22,561 bases of DNA from an uncultured Collinsella sp. (GCA_947002045.1 CAMQJB010000035.1:1-22561); one strand, 5' to 3'. Numbered from the stretch's first letter, positions 1-8,589 are shown. Numbers and translations are program-made. The notes: generated from the sequence alone by a model not told the origin.

Positions 1-16
1 TGCGAACCTCCAGTCC

Positions 17-78
17 GGACCGCTTCACGGTCCAACTTTCTGTCCGCACCCCCATACAGGAACTATTCCACCGCAACT
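17..78 (-). repeat. Dispersed 3'-flanking repeat, copy A, with terminal hairpin
   Basis: Read on the minus strand, this starts 25 nt after the selB stop codon with AGTTGCGGTG and ends in TTGGACCG. A GGACCG/CGGTCC hairpin with a 5-nt loop (17-33) begins inside the terminal TTGGACCG. It matches a plus-strand copy at 22485-22535 at 39 of 51 positions without gaps; the best blocks are AGTTGCGGTG and TGGGGGTGCGGAC. Position and orientation after a stop codon suggest a 3'-end or terminator-associated element. There is no U-tract, so a classical intrinsic terminator is not clear. Its mobility and function are unknown to me. Confidence 0.75.
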
Positions 79-103
79 GAGGGGACGGGGCGGGATGGTC
101 GAT

Positions 104-2071
104 CTAGCGCAGGGACCTCAGGCCGCCGGCTTCTTTGTCGAGCACCGTAAAGCGCACGGCATCCAGGTGTTCCAAGATGCTGATGGCGCGCTTACGCGAC
201 ACACCCAGGGCCTCGCGCAGCACACTCGTGGTTGCAGCGCCGCCGGCAGCCTCGATAGCGGCGGCAACAAGCTCGCGAGCATGGGCCTCGGCGGCGGCAG
301 ACAGGGCAACGTCGCGCTCGACCTTAACGATCGAGCGGTTGAGTGAAAGCTCGCGCAGGGCACGCGTCATGGTGTCGCGACCGAGCTGCAGCTGTTCGCC
401 CACCTCGGGAAGCGCCGGTGCATCCAGGCCAACCTCGTCAAGCAGCGCGACGATGCGCTCGCAAGCCTCTCGCACCACGCGTGCCGCCGCGGCGGCCGAA
501 TGCGGATCGAATACCTCGGCGCCCTCGGCGGCGCACACGCCACGCGAGCAGCCCTCGGCAATCAGAGCCGAGGCAACGCCTTCATCAGCGGCAGGCCACG
601 CAGCATGGGCAACGGCGCCAGGCGTAAAGCCCGTCTCCTTGGGGGCAGCCGCGTGCATGGCGGACAGGGTCGCCGCCAGCGTACCCATCGCGGCATCGAG
701 CGCGGAAGCATCTGCATACAGCGAGCCATCCGAGCCAGCAAGCGCGCAAGCAGCGCCCTTCGCCACCAACTCGCGCAACGCCGCCTCAGCCTCACCGGCA
801 ACAAGATCGAGCGCCGCGGTAACATCGGCAGCCGCAACCGGCAGCGCTTGCAGCGCCAGCCACGCATCCACCGCGCACGCAATATCTCCAGCCTCGAGCG
901 CCACATACAGCGCACGCTCTCCTTCGGCAAGCTCGCGCGAACGACGGCAACGCGAAAGCAGCACACGCCCGCCGCCAATGAGCATAACGGGCGAATACGA
1001 CAGCACCACAGCATGGTCTCCGGCTCGCAGCGGCAGCGGCTCCTCCAAGCGCACCTGCACGGTACGGGTCTCGCCCACCGCCATGGGGGCCTCGCCCTCC
1101 ATAAGCATGATGCGGCCGACAACCTCGGCCGTACCCGCCATCACATGCACGCGCGCGCCCGACTCGAGCACACGCGGTTTAGCGCCCTCGCGGCCCAGGT
1201 AGGTAAACGTCATCATAAAGCGCAGCGTCTGACCAAAACGGCCCTCCACGCCGAGCATCTCGCCGCGATCGAGTGCGGCGACAGCATCGCCCACCAAGTT
1301 GAGCGCCACACGCTGACCGGGCAACGCCTGCTGCGTGTCGCCATGCACCTGGATCCCGCGTACGCGGCAGACCGTGCGCGACGGCAGCGCGACGAGCTCA
1401 TCGCCCACCGCAACCGGCGCATCGTGCAGCGTTCCCGTCACGACGGTGCCGGCGCCCTTGATCGTAAAGCAGCGGTCAATCGGCAGGCGCGGCGCGGCAT
1501 CGCTCCGCTCGACACGCTCGCGACAGGTATCCCAGCAGACACCCACCTGCTCGTCGAGCACCGCAAGCAGCCCGTCAATCCCCTCGCCCGTCTTAGACGA
1601 CACGGGCACAATTGGCGCGCCCTCAAACACGGTACCCGACAAAAAGTCATCGACATCGAGCTCGGCAAGCTCGGTCATCTCGGCGTCGGCCAGATCACAC
1701 ATCGTCAGCGCGACCACCATATGCGTGACGCCCAGCAGCTCCAGCACATGCACGTGCTCGCGGGTCTGCGGCATCACGCCCTCGACGGCCGAAACCACCA
1801 GCACGGCAACGTCGATGCCCGTGGCACCCTGCACCATGGCGCGCAGGTAATGCGCGTGGCCCGGCACGTCGACCAGGCCAACGATCTTGCCACTCGGCAG
1901 CGCCAGCTCGCCAAAGCCCAGCTCCACCGTCATGCCGCGACGGCGCTCGACCTCCAGACGATCGGGATTCTTGCCGGTCAGCGCCTCGATCAGCGCCGAC
2001 TTACCGTGGTCAACGTGGCCCGCCGTGCCAACGATAACGGGACACTCCACCAGCGCCTGAACCTCACTCAT
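104..2071 (-). CDS. selB: Selenocysteine-specific translation elongation factor SelB
   Basis: SelB is a cytoplasmic GTPase that carries Sec-tRNA to the ribosome and binds the SECIS hairpin of the mRNA, so that a UGA is read as selenocysteine. The 655-residue protein (E. coli SelB has 614) has the P-loop GHVDHGKS at residues 18-25, the switch I threonine at T48 in RRGMT, and DVPGH at 68-72. Beta-barrel domains follow, then winged-helix repeats; the last is at about residues 590-655 and should bind the SECIS. The G4 motif, TKAD in E. coli, reads T123-M-C-D126 here, so the usual lysine is missing. The ATG overlaps the selA stop as ATGA, which suggests translational coupling. AAGGCG lies about 10 nt upstream of the start. 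Its probable client in this window is fdhF. Confidence 0.96.
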   Translation of the reverse strand: MSEVQALVECPVIVGTAGHVDHGKSALIEALTGKNPDRLEVERRRGMTVELGFGELALPSGKIVGLVDVPGHAHYLRAMVQGATGIDVAVLVVSAVEGVMPQTREHVHVLELLGVTHMVVALTMCDLADAEMTELAELDVDDFLSGTVFEGAPIVPVSSKTGEGIDGLLAVLDEQVGVCWDTCRERVERSDAAPRLPIDRCFTIKGAGTVVTGTLHDAPVAVGDELVALPSRTVCRVRGIQVHGDTQQALPGQRVALNLVGDAVAALDRGEMLGVEGRFGQTLRFMMTFTYLGREGAKPRVLESGARVHVMAGTAEVVGRIMLMEGEAPMAVGETRTVQVRLEEPLPLRAGDHAVVLSYSPVMLIGGGRVLLSRCRRSRELAEGERALYVALEAGDIACAVDAWLALQALPVAAADVTAALDLVAGEAEAALRELVAKGAACALAGSDGSLYADASALDAAMGTLAATLSAMHAAAPKETGFTPGAVAHAAWPAADEGVASALIAEGCSRGVCAAEGAEVFDPHSAAAAARVVREACERIVALLDEVGLDAPALPEVGEQLQLGRDTMTRALRELSLNRSIVKVERDVALSAAAEAHARELVAAAIEAAGGAATTSVLREALGVSRKRAISILEHLDAVRFTVLDKEAGGLRSLR

Positions 2072-3525
2072 CGAACAATCGCCTTCTTAACGCATGCGGC
2101 AAGTGTCGACGCCGCCGTCTCGATATCGCGGTCGCCCACAAGCGTACGGACGTCAAACAAAATGCGATCGTGCGAGGTGCGCGTGACGACTGGCGTGTCG
2201 AAGTCCTGGACAAGCGAGCGCTTGAGCGCGTCGACCGTCAGGCGCTCGTCAACAAGACGCACGGCAACGCACATCGTGGGCAGCTCCACGGTAGGCAGCG
2301 AGCCGCCACCGGGAGTCGACGACTCCTCGACGATCTCCACCTGAACGGCGCACGGGCAACCGGCCTTATCGAGCCCGGCGACCATACGATCGCGAAGCTT
2401 GCGGGCACGTCGCTCCAAATGGGCCTGCGGCAGCGTAAGCATGCTGAGCACCGGAATATCGCGATGGGCAACGTCGGCGCCGTCCATGTAGATACGCAGC
2501 GTGGCCTCGAGCGCCGACAGAGCCAGTTTGCCCGGGCGCAAGGCGCGCATAAGCGGATGTGATCCACAGGCCTGGACCAGATCGCGACGGCCCATGATAA
2601 TGCCCGCCTGTGCGGCACCGAGCAGCTTATCGCCCGAGCACGACACGATATCGAGCCCCGACGCCACCGAAGTGGGTGTAGTCTCCTCGCCGCCGCGAAC
2701 CAGGATGTCGTCAGGCAACAGCGCGCCCGACCCCTGGTCTTCGTAGAAGAGCAGGCCATGCTTATGAGCAAGCGCCGCAAGCTCCCGAGAGCCTACCTCC
2801 TCGTGGAAACCCTCGATGCGATAGTTGGAAGGATGGACCTTAAGGATCATCGCCGTATCGGGCGTGATGGCGCGCTCGTAGTCGCTCAAATGCGTGCGGT
2901 TGGTGGCCCCGACCTCAACGAGCTTGGCACCCGAGGCCTCCATAACATCGGGGATACGGAAGCTGCCGCCGATCTCGACAAGCTCGCCGCGGCTGACGAT
3001 GACCTCCTTGCCTGCGGCATGGGTCGCCAGCACCAACAGCACGGCGGCCGCGTTATTGTTAACGACCAGCGCGTCCTCGGCACCGGTAAGCGAGCGGATG
3101 AGCTGCGCGGCGTGCTCCTTGCGCGACCCGCGCGAACAGGTGTCGACGCTGTACTCGAGCGTGCTATACCCGCGCGCGACCTCGGCCACGGCTTTGGCAG
3201 CTGATTCCGCGAGTGGGGCGCGACCCAAGTTGGTATGGATAACCACACCCGTGGCGTTGACGGCGGGGCGCAGGCTCGGCAGCGCGGAGCGATGCGCACG
3301 CCACTCGATGGCCGAGGCCAGCTCGCGCTTGGAACGCGGGGCGGCGCCGGCACGAATCGCGGCGCGCTCCTCATCGAGCTCGGTCGTGACGGCGGCATGC
3401 ACCACCGCGTCGCAGGTCTCCCCCGCCGCCTTCACCACCGGCCACTCGGCAAGCAGCTCGTTAACGGAAGGAATGGCGCGCAGGCGGGCGCGCACCTCAT
3501 CGGACATGTTCTGGCTATCGCTCAT
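2068..3525 (-). CDS. selA: L-seryl-tRNA(Sec) selenium transferase SelA
   Basis: SelA is the PLP-dependent enzyme that converts Ser-tRNA(Sec) to Sec-tRNA(Sec) with selenophosphate. The 485-residue product has normal family length. It shows the conserved TNLGRAPL segment (about residue 98), the NNNAAAVLL segment (about 156), the HPSNYRIEGF region (about 231) and SGDKLLG, where K300 is the expected PLP lysine. After that lysine the usual GGPQAG reads GAAQAG, a small variation. The ATG at 3525 is preceded by GAAAGG with good spacing. selB follows with a 4-nt overlap. A 75-nt gap separates selA from the upstream molybdoenzyme gene. selA and selB lie in the same direction as fdhF about 15 kb downstream of it; whether one transcript reaches them is unknown because a GC-rich hairpin intervenes at 5788-5818. 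Confidence 0.97.
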   Translation of the reverse strand: MSDSQNMSDEVRARLRAIPSVNELLAEWPVVKAAGETCDAVVHAAVTTELDEERAAIRAGAAPRSKRELASAIEWRAHRSALPSLRPAVNATGVVIHTNLGRAPLAESAAKAVAEVARGYSTLEYSVDTCSRGSRKEHAAQLIRSLTGAEDALVVNNNAAAVLLVLATHAAGKEVIVSRGELVEIGGSFRIPDVMEASGAKLVEVGATNRTHLSDYERAITPDTAMILKVHPSNYRIEGFHEEVGSRELAALAHKHGLLFYEDQGSGALLPDDILVRGGEETTPTSVASGLDIVSCSGDKLLGAAQAGIIMGRRDLVQACGSHPLMRALRPGKLALSALEATLRIYMDGADVAHRDIPVLSMLTLPQAHLERRARKLRDRMVAGLDKAGCPCAVQVEIVEESSTPGGGSLPTVELPTMCVAVRLVDERLTVDALKRSLVQDFDTPVVTRTSHDRILFDVRTLVGDRDIETAASTLAACVKKAIVR

Positions 3526-3600
3526 GTGCAGCCTTTCAAAACCAAGGGTAGATCTGTCGGTCGCTCATCAAAAACCAGCCGAATCAATCTGCTGAATCAA

Positions 3601-5718
3601 TCAGTCGTTATTATCCACGTGCTCCGTGATCTTTTCCACGCGAACGGCGTTTTCCTGAGTGAGCGCGGCGCCCGTCAACGGGTCCCAACGCAACGGCGTA
3701 TGGTCGAGCGGGCCTACGCCCAAGGCCTGAGCGCCACCGGTATCGGCGCCAGACGAACGCCCGCCGGGGGCGGCCGAGGTGAAGATACACGCCGGATGCA
3801 GATAGGGCGTCGTCTCCACGCGCACGCGGTCGCGGCCCATGTCGCTCACAAGCTCGACGACCTCGCCATCGACGATACCCATGCGAGCGGCGACATCGGC
3901 GTTCATCTGCACGGCGTCCAAGTCCGACCCCACCTCGGCGGCACCGGCCGCCGCGAGTCTGCGCGAGGTATGCGACTCAAAGGGCCGGTTACCGCTAATG
4001 AGGCGAAACATCCCCGGGCTGGGTTCCACCATCGGCGCGATCCAGCCTGGCACGCGTCCCAGGCCGGCACGCTCCCATACGTCACTTGCCAGCGCAATTT
4101 TGCCGCCATCCAAGGGGATCGCCGGCTCGCCCGTACGCGACGGCAGCGCAACGCCCGTGTCGGCCCAACCGCGCTCCTTGAGCTCGTCCAGATCGATCCC
4201 AAACGGCGCCACCTGGGCAGCCGCCAGATCGTCAGACGCAAACTGGAAGTACTCGCCCACACCACACGCCTGCGCCAGACCGGCAAAAATCTCCCGACCG
4301 GGACGTGTGTCGTCATGCTGCACAGGCAGCACGGCGTTGCGGTAGAACACGCGCGCATCGTTGGCGCCCACGACCGTACCCACGCCGCGGTCAGCCTCCA
4401 GATACGTCACGTCGGGCAGCACGAAATCAGAAGCACGCGCCGTCTCGGACCAGCGAATATCAATCGTCACGAGCAGGTCAAGCTGTTCCAGAATCGATAG
4501 CCACGCACCGGCGTTGCCATAGCCCGCGCCGGGATTGCTGGCGTAAACGATCAGCCCGCGCAGGTCCCCGGCCAGAATCGACTGGCCGATGGTCGTGCAC
4601 AGGCCGCGCTCGGGATCGACGAGCGGATAGCGCTCGGACCCCAGCTTGGGCCCATGCGGCACCGGCGGCGTCGCACAGCGCATGGGATCAAGGTCGCCCA
4701 ACAAAAGCGACGTGGGCGGGTTGAGCGCACCGCCCGCATGCCCGATACAGCCCAGCAGCACATCAACCAAGCAGATAGCGCGCGCGGTCTGGGTGCTATT
4801 GGCATACGCGATACCGATGCCACCGTGAAAGCCCGCATCCACCACGGCGGCAGGCGCGGCGGCAGCCAGATCGCGCGCCGTGGCGACAATCTCTGCGGCC
4901 GGCACGTCGCACATCGACTCGGCCCACTCGGGCGTCCAAGCACGGGCCGCCTGCGCCAGCTCGTCAAAACCCGTGGTATAGCAGGCAACGAACTCGTGGT
5001 CGTACAAGTCCTCGGCAATCAGCACGTGGGCGATGCCCAGCAGTAGTGCCAAATCGCAGCCCGGGCGCACGCGCAGCCAGCGGTCGGCAAGCGCGGCGGA
5101 GCCGCTGCGCCGGGGGTCGACCACGATAATCTTCGCCCCGCGCCGGCGCGCATCGTTGAGTGCATCAACGGCCCCCATCGTCGATGAATCGACGATGGAA
5201 CGCCCCAGGTACATGATGCAGTCGGTATGTGCCAGGTCGGAGGCGGGGCTATAGCCCAGGCTGTGCTCCCAACCGGTAAGTCGGCTTACCTCGCAGGCGC
5301 CATCGGCACCGTACACGTTGGGCGAGCCCAGCGCATGCATAAAACGATACGCCCAGTAGCGGTCGAACGAGGGAACGCCGAGCGTCATGCCCAGCGCGCG
5401 CGGACCATGCCCGTCAACAATCCCCAAAAGGCGCTCGGCAATCTGGGCAAACGCCTCGTCCCAGGTAATCGCATCGAACCCCGAGCCATCCCGGCGGCGT
5501 CGCATGGGGTGCACAATGCGGTCGCGCTCGTCAAACGGCATTGCCAGGCGATGCCGTCCGCGGGCGCACAGGGCACGCGCCGCGCACGGATGCCCCGCAA
5601 CCGGCAGCTCAGCCACCACACGCCCATCCTCAACATGGGCCGCAAAGGCGCAATCGGCATAGCATCCCCCGCATGTGGTCACCACGGCGCGACCGTCACG
5701 CTTCACAGCAGATGCCAT
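3601..5718 (-). CDS. Molybdopterin oxidoreductase (DMSO reductase superfamily), Cys-type, substrate unknown
   Basis: This 705-residue protein belongs to the Mo/W-bisPGD oxidoreductases. An N-terminal [4Fe-4S] site is formed by C16, C19, C23 and C51. Next come the WDEA segment (about 86), VDPRRSGSA (pterin binding) and a C-terminal molydopterin-binding domain that includes NRPFESHTSR. C142 sits where FdhF has Sec140 and is the likely metal ligand. The residue after it is Glu, whereas formate dehydrogenases have His, and I see no counterpart of the FdhF segment VRGQNNVQG with its catalytic Arg. A formate dehydrogenase function is therefore unlikely. There is no twin-arginine signal, so it is probably cytoplasmic. 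I chose the ATG at 5718 because AAAGGGG precedes it; an in-frame TTG at 5784 would add 22 hydrophobic residues and has weaker support. It lies between focA and selA. Confidence 0.88.
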   Translation of the reverse strand: MASAVKRDGRAVVTTCGGCYADCAFAAHVEDGRVVAELPVAGHPCAARALCARGRHRLAMPFDERDRIVHPMRRRRDGSGFDAITWDEAFAQIAERLLGIVDGHGPRALGMTLGVPSFDRYWAYRFMHALGSPNVYGADGACEVSRLTGWEHSLGYSPASDLAHTDCIMYLGRSIVDSSTMGAVDALNDARRRGAKIIVVDPRRSGSAALADRWLRVRPGCDLALLLGIAHVLIAEDLYDHEFVACYTTGFDELAQAARAWTPEWAESMCDVPAAEIVATARDLAAAAPAAVVDAGFHGGIGIAYANSTQTARAICLVDVLLGCIGHAGGALNPPTSLLLGDLDPMRCATPPVPHGPKLGSERYPLVDPERGLCTTIGQSILAGDLRGLIVYASNPGAGYGNAGAWLSILEQLDLLVTIDIRWSETARASDFVLPDVTYLEADRGVGTVVGANDARVFYRNAVLPVQHDDTRPGREIFAGLAQACGVGEYFQFASDDLAAAQVAPFGIDLDELKERGWADTGVALPSRTGEPAIPLDGGKIALASDVWERAGLGRVPGWIAPMVEPSPGMFRLISGNRPFESHTSRRLAAAGAAEVGSDLDAVQMNADVAARMGIVDGEVVELVSDMGRDRVRVETTPYLHPACIFTSAAPGGRSSGADTGGAQALGVGPLDHTPLRWDPLTGAALTQENAVRVEKITEHVDNND

Positions 5719-5787
5719 CTCGATTACCCCTTTCATCAGCCAAACACAACAGGCCAACAGCCCGACAACGAGCCCCAGACCCAAATA

Positions 5788-5818
5788 GCCTCCCGCACGG
5801 CAACGCCCCGCGGGAGGC
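5788..5818 (-). terminator. GC-rich hairpin after focA, probable (partial) terminator
   Basis: GCCTCCCGC pairs perfectly with GCGGGAGGC (9 bp, 13-nt loop), 22 nt beyond the focA stop codon. On the minus strand it is followed by TATTTGGG, only a weak U-tract. It probably ends or attenuates the FHL transcript before the molybdoenzyme-selA-selB genes, or stabilises the focA mRNA 3' end. Confidence 0.6.
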
Positions 5819-5840
5819 CCAACGTCAAACAGACGGTACC

Positions 5841-6680
5841 TTACGCCTCGGACTTCTTAGCGTAGATAAACCAGTAGCCGAGCGCGATCAGAACCGCGCC
5901 GCCCACGATGTTGCCCAGCGTGGCGGCGGACAAGTTAAACGCAATGCCCGCAGCGTTGAGCGCATCGGCGCCGGCGACCTTGGCACCATAGCCGAACGCG
6001 TGCATCACGGCACCCATGGGCAAAAAGTACATGTTGGCGACGCAGTGCTCAAAACCGCAGGCCACAAAAGCGGCGATGGGCAGCAGAATGCCCACAACCT
6101 TATCGACCACGGTCTTGCCGGCGGTACCGATCCACACGGCCAGGCACACAAAGATGTTGCACAGGATACCGCGGAAGAAAATCGTCACCCAGTCGATCGT
6201 CACCTTGCCGGCGGCGACGCTCACCATGGAGTTGGCGACCGCCTCGCCGTTGAGCTTGTAAATGCCGGCCATGTACACCAAAAAGACGATGAACAGGGCA
6301 CCGACAAAATTGCCGACCCACACGACGACCCAGGCCTTGAGCATCTGGACCAGGGTGATCTTATTACTCTTGAGCGCGCAGACCATAAGCGAGTTGCCGG
6401 TAAACAGCTCGGCGCCGCACACCAGCACCAGCACCAGGCCCAGGCAAAAGCACAGGCCGCCCACGACGCGCTGGGCACCCCAGCCCAGCGTGCTGTCGCT
6501 CAAGAACACCGTAAAGAACAGACCGCCGAAGGCAATGAACGCGCCGGCGAACATTGCCAACAGAAAGGCCTTTGCGACCGGCAGGTTGGCCTTGGTCACG
6601 CCGGCGGCCTCGGTCTTGGCCTCGATCGCGGCGGGCGCCAGGCAATCGGGAGCGGGGTACTCCACCTTGGAATCTGCCAT
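5841..6680 (-). CDS. focA: Formate/nitrite transporter family channel, FocA/FocB-like
   Basis: This inner-membrane pentameric channel moves formate across the membrane and so controls how much reaches the formate hydrogenlyase. The 279-residue product has six hydrophobic segments. It keeps family landmarks: the LFTGN motif with T94 (Thr91 in E. coli FocA) and GFEHCVANM with H212 (His209 in E. coli). I chose the ATG at 6680 because AGGAAAG precedes it and because the E. coli FocA N-terminus aligns here; an upstream in-frame start would add 11 residues. It is the last gene of the hyf set, 39 nt after the protease gene, matching focB at the end of the E. coli hyf operon. A nitrite role is possible for the family but the neighbours point to formate. 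Confidence 0.95.
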   Translation of the reverse strand: MADSKVEYPAPDCLAPAAIEAKTEAAGVTKANLPVAKAFLLAMFAGAFIAFGGLFFTVFLSDSTLGWGAQRVVGGLCFCLGLVLVLVCGAELFTGNSLMVCALKSNKITLVQMLKAWVVVWVGNFVGALFIVFLVYMAGIYKLNGEAVANSMVSVAAGKVTIDWVTIFFRGILCNIFVCLAVWIGTAGKTVVDKVVGILLPIAAFVACGFEHCVANMYFLPMGAVMHAFGYGAKVAGADALNAAGIAFNLSAATLGNIVGGAVLIALGYWFIYAKKSEA

Positions 6681-6719
6681 GTCAATCACTTCTTTCCTAT
6701 TCAGCAGAGGCAAGCGCCG

Positions 6720-7223
6720 CTATAGCTCCTGCCCCAAGCGGACAAAGTGGGAAAAGTCGTTGGCGGCCACGGCGTCGTACACGGCGTCGACGGCCTCAAA
6801 GACCTCCGGGGACATGGGGTTGTAGAACTCCGTATCGCCCGGCTGAATCCCTATGAAGACGATATCTTCACACGATTGCTCAATCTCTTCGATCAGAATC
6901 GACAAAGGAAGCGAATGCGTGGTGAACATCGACTTACGGGCCACATCGCGCTTGTCGAGCAAGCGGATGGACCCGACGGGCAGCGCCATGTCGGCGGCAT
7001 CGACCAAGACCAGACGCGGCGGACGCTCGCGCTTGACCTCGATGATGTCATCCTCGGGCGTCTGACCGCCGTCGATGGTGTACCAGCCGGCAAGCGGCGC
7101 GTCCTCCATCTTTTTGGAGAGCACGGGGCCGGCGGCATCGTCGGCACGCAGCACGCTTCCTGCCGTGAGCACGATACCCGCAAACGGGGCGCCGTTCACA
7201 CGACCATCCACAACGCGACCCAT
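6720..7223 (-). CDS. hycI: Hydrogenase maturation protease, HycI/HybD family
   Basis: This is the nickel-dependent endopeptidase that removes the C-terminal tail of the hydrogenase large subunit once the NiFe centre is in place. In 167 residues it has the RADDAAGP motif (D28/D29), VDAADM with D75 and the TTHSLPLS motif with H103. These correspond to the three metal ligands of E. coli HycI (Asp16, Asp62, His90). The GIQPGDTEFYNPMS segment is also typical of HycI. The likely substrate is HyfG in the same operon, cut after R546. Its ATG overlaps the stop of the preceding gene as TAATG, and GGGGAGG lies upstream. The N-terminus is about 12 residues longer than in E. coli HycI. The E. coli hyf operon has no own protease gene, so this arrangement is more self-contained. 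Confidence 0.93.
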   Translation of the reverse strand: MGRVVDGRVNGAPFAGIVLTAGSVLRADDAAGPVLSKKMEDAPLAGWYTIDGGQTPEDDIIEVKRERPPRLVLVDAADMALPVGSIRLLDKRDVARKSMFTTHSLPLSILIEEIEQSCEDIVFIGIQPGDTEFYNPMSPEVFEAVDAVYDAVAANDFSHFVRLGQEL

Positions 7224-7804
7224 TACTGCAGCCTCCCCGTCAGATACACGCCCGAGACATCGCGCACGCGTTCCACCAGATCGCGAAACTTCATCAGAAA
7301 CGCGACCTGCTGGGCATGCAGGCCAAAGTCGTCATCGAACACCGAGATGCCGGCCTTGGCAGAACCGCGAAAACCGCGCTTGTCGAGCAGCGCATCGCAG
7401 GCCTCGAGCAGCGACGGCACCGCCGCCTTGTCGAGCTGGCACTCACCAAAGGAGCGGATGGCCTCGAACTTGGTTTTGGCCTCCCCCTCCGGCAGCGCGT
7501 CGACGAGCGAATAGAACACATCCACCGACACCGACAGGCGCGGCTCAAAGCAGTCGAGCACGCCGGTGTGGTGGCCCACGGCGAGCGTGTAGTACAGCAC
7601 GTCGCAGGCCTCCTGGGGAACGTCTTCCTCGGTCTCCACAAACTTACGCGTGAGCTCATAGAAGACCACCTGGTCGGGCGCATGGCCCAGGCAGGGGTCG
7701 GCGACGCCCTCGGCGGCCTCGTCGCTTGCGCGCGAGGCATCGCCAAAGGAGCCGCCGAGCATACCGGGGCCCGCAAAGTAACCAGAGCGGTCCGTGAGCT
7801 CCAT
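7223..7804 (-). CDS. hyfJ: Formate hydrogenlyase maturation/assembly protein, HycH/HyfJ family
   Basis: HycH/HyfJ proteins are small cytoplasmic factors needed for assembly of formate hydrogenlyase; their exact mechanism is not settled. The 193-residue product carries the family core: VVFYELTRKF, then YYTLAVGHHTGVLDCFEP at about residues 70-88, where E. coli HycH has a YYSLAIGHH segment. It is longer than E. coli HycH (136 residues), mainly through an N-terminal extension of about 45 residues and extra residues before the C-terminus. The start ATG directly follows the hyfI stop codon, with GGAGGT upstream. Its stop shares one base with the protease start. The choice between the names hycH and hyfJ is arbitrary from sequence; I use hyfJ because of the hyf gene order. 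Confidence 0.88.
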   Translation of the reverse strand: MELTDRSGYFAGPGMLGGSFGDASRASDEAAEGVADPCLGHAPDQVVFYELTRKFVETEEDVPQEACDVLYYTLAVGHHTGVLDCFEPRLSVSVDVFYSLVDALPEGEAKTKFEAIRSFGECQLDKAAVPSLLEACDALLDKRGFRGSAKAGISVFDDDFGLHAQQVAFLMKFRDLVERVRDVSGVYLTGRLQ

Positions 7805-8587
7805 CTAGCGACCTCCGGCCAGCACCAGATCCTGCAGCGCCGAGTAGACCTCAACGCGGCGCGGATCGTCCTGCTTGTCGATGAGCAGCGCCATGGCACC
7901 GCGGATATCGCCCTTGGGCGCGCCCTCGAGCGTATCCATAAACTCGTTGGCCAGGTCGCGACCGTAACGGTAGCCGCTCATGGCACGAGCCTCGCGCTCG
8001 ATGGCAACGCGCAGCTTGTACGGCACGCCGGGGTGCAGGATATCGGCCTGCTCGCCGGCGGCCTCCACCGTGGTCTCGGCATGGAGCTTTTGGTCCAGTA
8101 GACCGAGCGCCATGGCAAAGCCGTAGACGGTCTGCGCGGGGCTGGGCGGGCAGCCGGGAATATAGACATCGACCGGCAAGATCTTGTCCGTGCCGCCCCA
8201 GACGCAGTAGTTGTCGTAGAAGATGCCGCCGGTGCAGCCGCACGCGCCGTAGGACACCACGATCTTGGGATCGGGTGCGGCCTCAAAGGCGCGCAGGGCC
8301 GGCATGCGCATGGCACGCGTCACGGCGCCGGTGTACAGCAGCACATCGGCGTGACGGGGCGAGGGCACGACCTTGATGCCAAAGCGCTCGACGTCGAAGA
8401 CGGGCGTAATGGAACCGAAGATCTCGATCTCGCAGCCGTTGCAGCCGCCGCAGTCAACACGGTAGACGTACACCGAGCGCTTGATCTTCTTAAGAAGGGT
8501 CGCCTTGGCCTTCTCGATGCTCTCGTCGAGCTCGATCTTGGTCGGGCGGTACTGAAGCCGCTCGGGCAAAAGCGTGGGTTCGGCCAT
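7805..8587 (-). CDS. hyfI: [NiFe] hydrogenase small subunit, HyfI/HycG (NuoB-like)
   Basis: This is the electron-transfer subunit next to the NiFe site in the soluble arm of the complex; it holds the proximal [4Fe-4S] cluster. The 260-residue protein shows CGGCNGC at residues 46-52, GACGC around 116 and GCPPSP with C146, the NuoB-type cluster ligands. There is no signal peptide, as expected for a group 4 hydrogenase facing the cytoplasm. It is preceded by hyfH with a 2-nt gap and a strong AAGGAGGAG site, and followed at zero distance by the hyfJ-like gene. Confidence 0.96.
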   Translation of the reverse strand: MAEPTLLPERLQYRPTKIELDESIEKAKATLLKKIKRSVYVYRVDCGGCNGCEIEIFGSITPVFDVERFGIKVVPSPRHADVLLYTGAVTRAMRMPALRAFEAAPDPKIVVSYGACGCTGGIFYDNYCVWGGTDKILPVDVYIPGCPPSPAQTVYGFAMALGLLDQKLHAETTVEAAGEQADILHPGVPYKLRVAIEREARAMSGYRYGRDLANEFMDTLEGAPKGDIRGAMALLIDKQDDPRRVEVYSALQDLVLAGGR

Positions 8588-8589
8588 GG

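Noticed and set aside
3581..3601. Direct repeat GAATCAAT twice, 13 bp apart, between the molybdoenzyme gene and selA
   Set aside because: It is only 8 bp, overlaps a stop codon and has no symmetry or promoter around it; chance is a good explanation.
5719..5784. N-terminal hydrophobic extension (TTG start) of the molybdoenzyme as a signal peptide
   Set aside because: There is no twin-arginine motif, the extension starts in the hairpin region with a rare start codon, and a good Shine-Dalgarno precedes the ATG at 5718.
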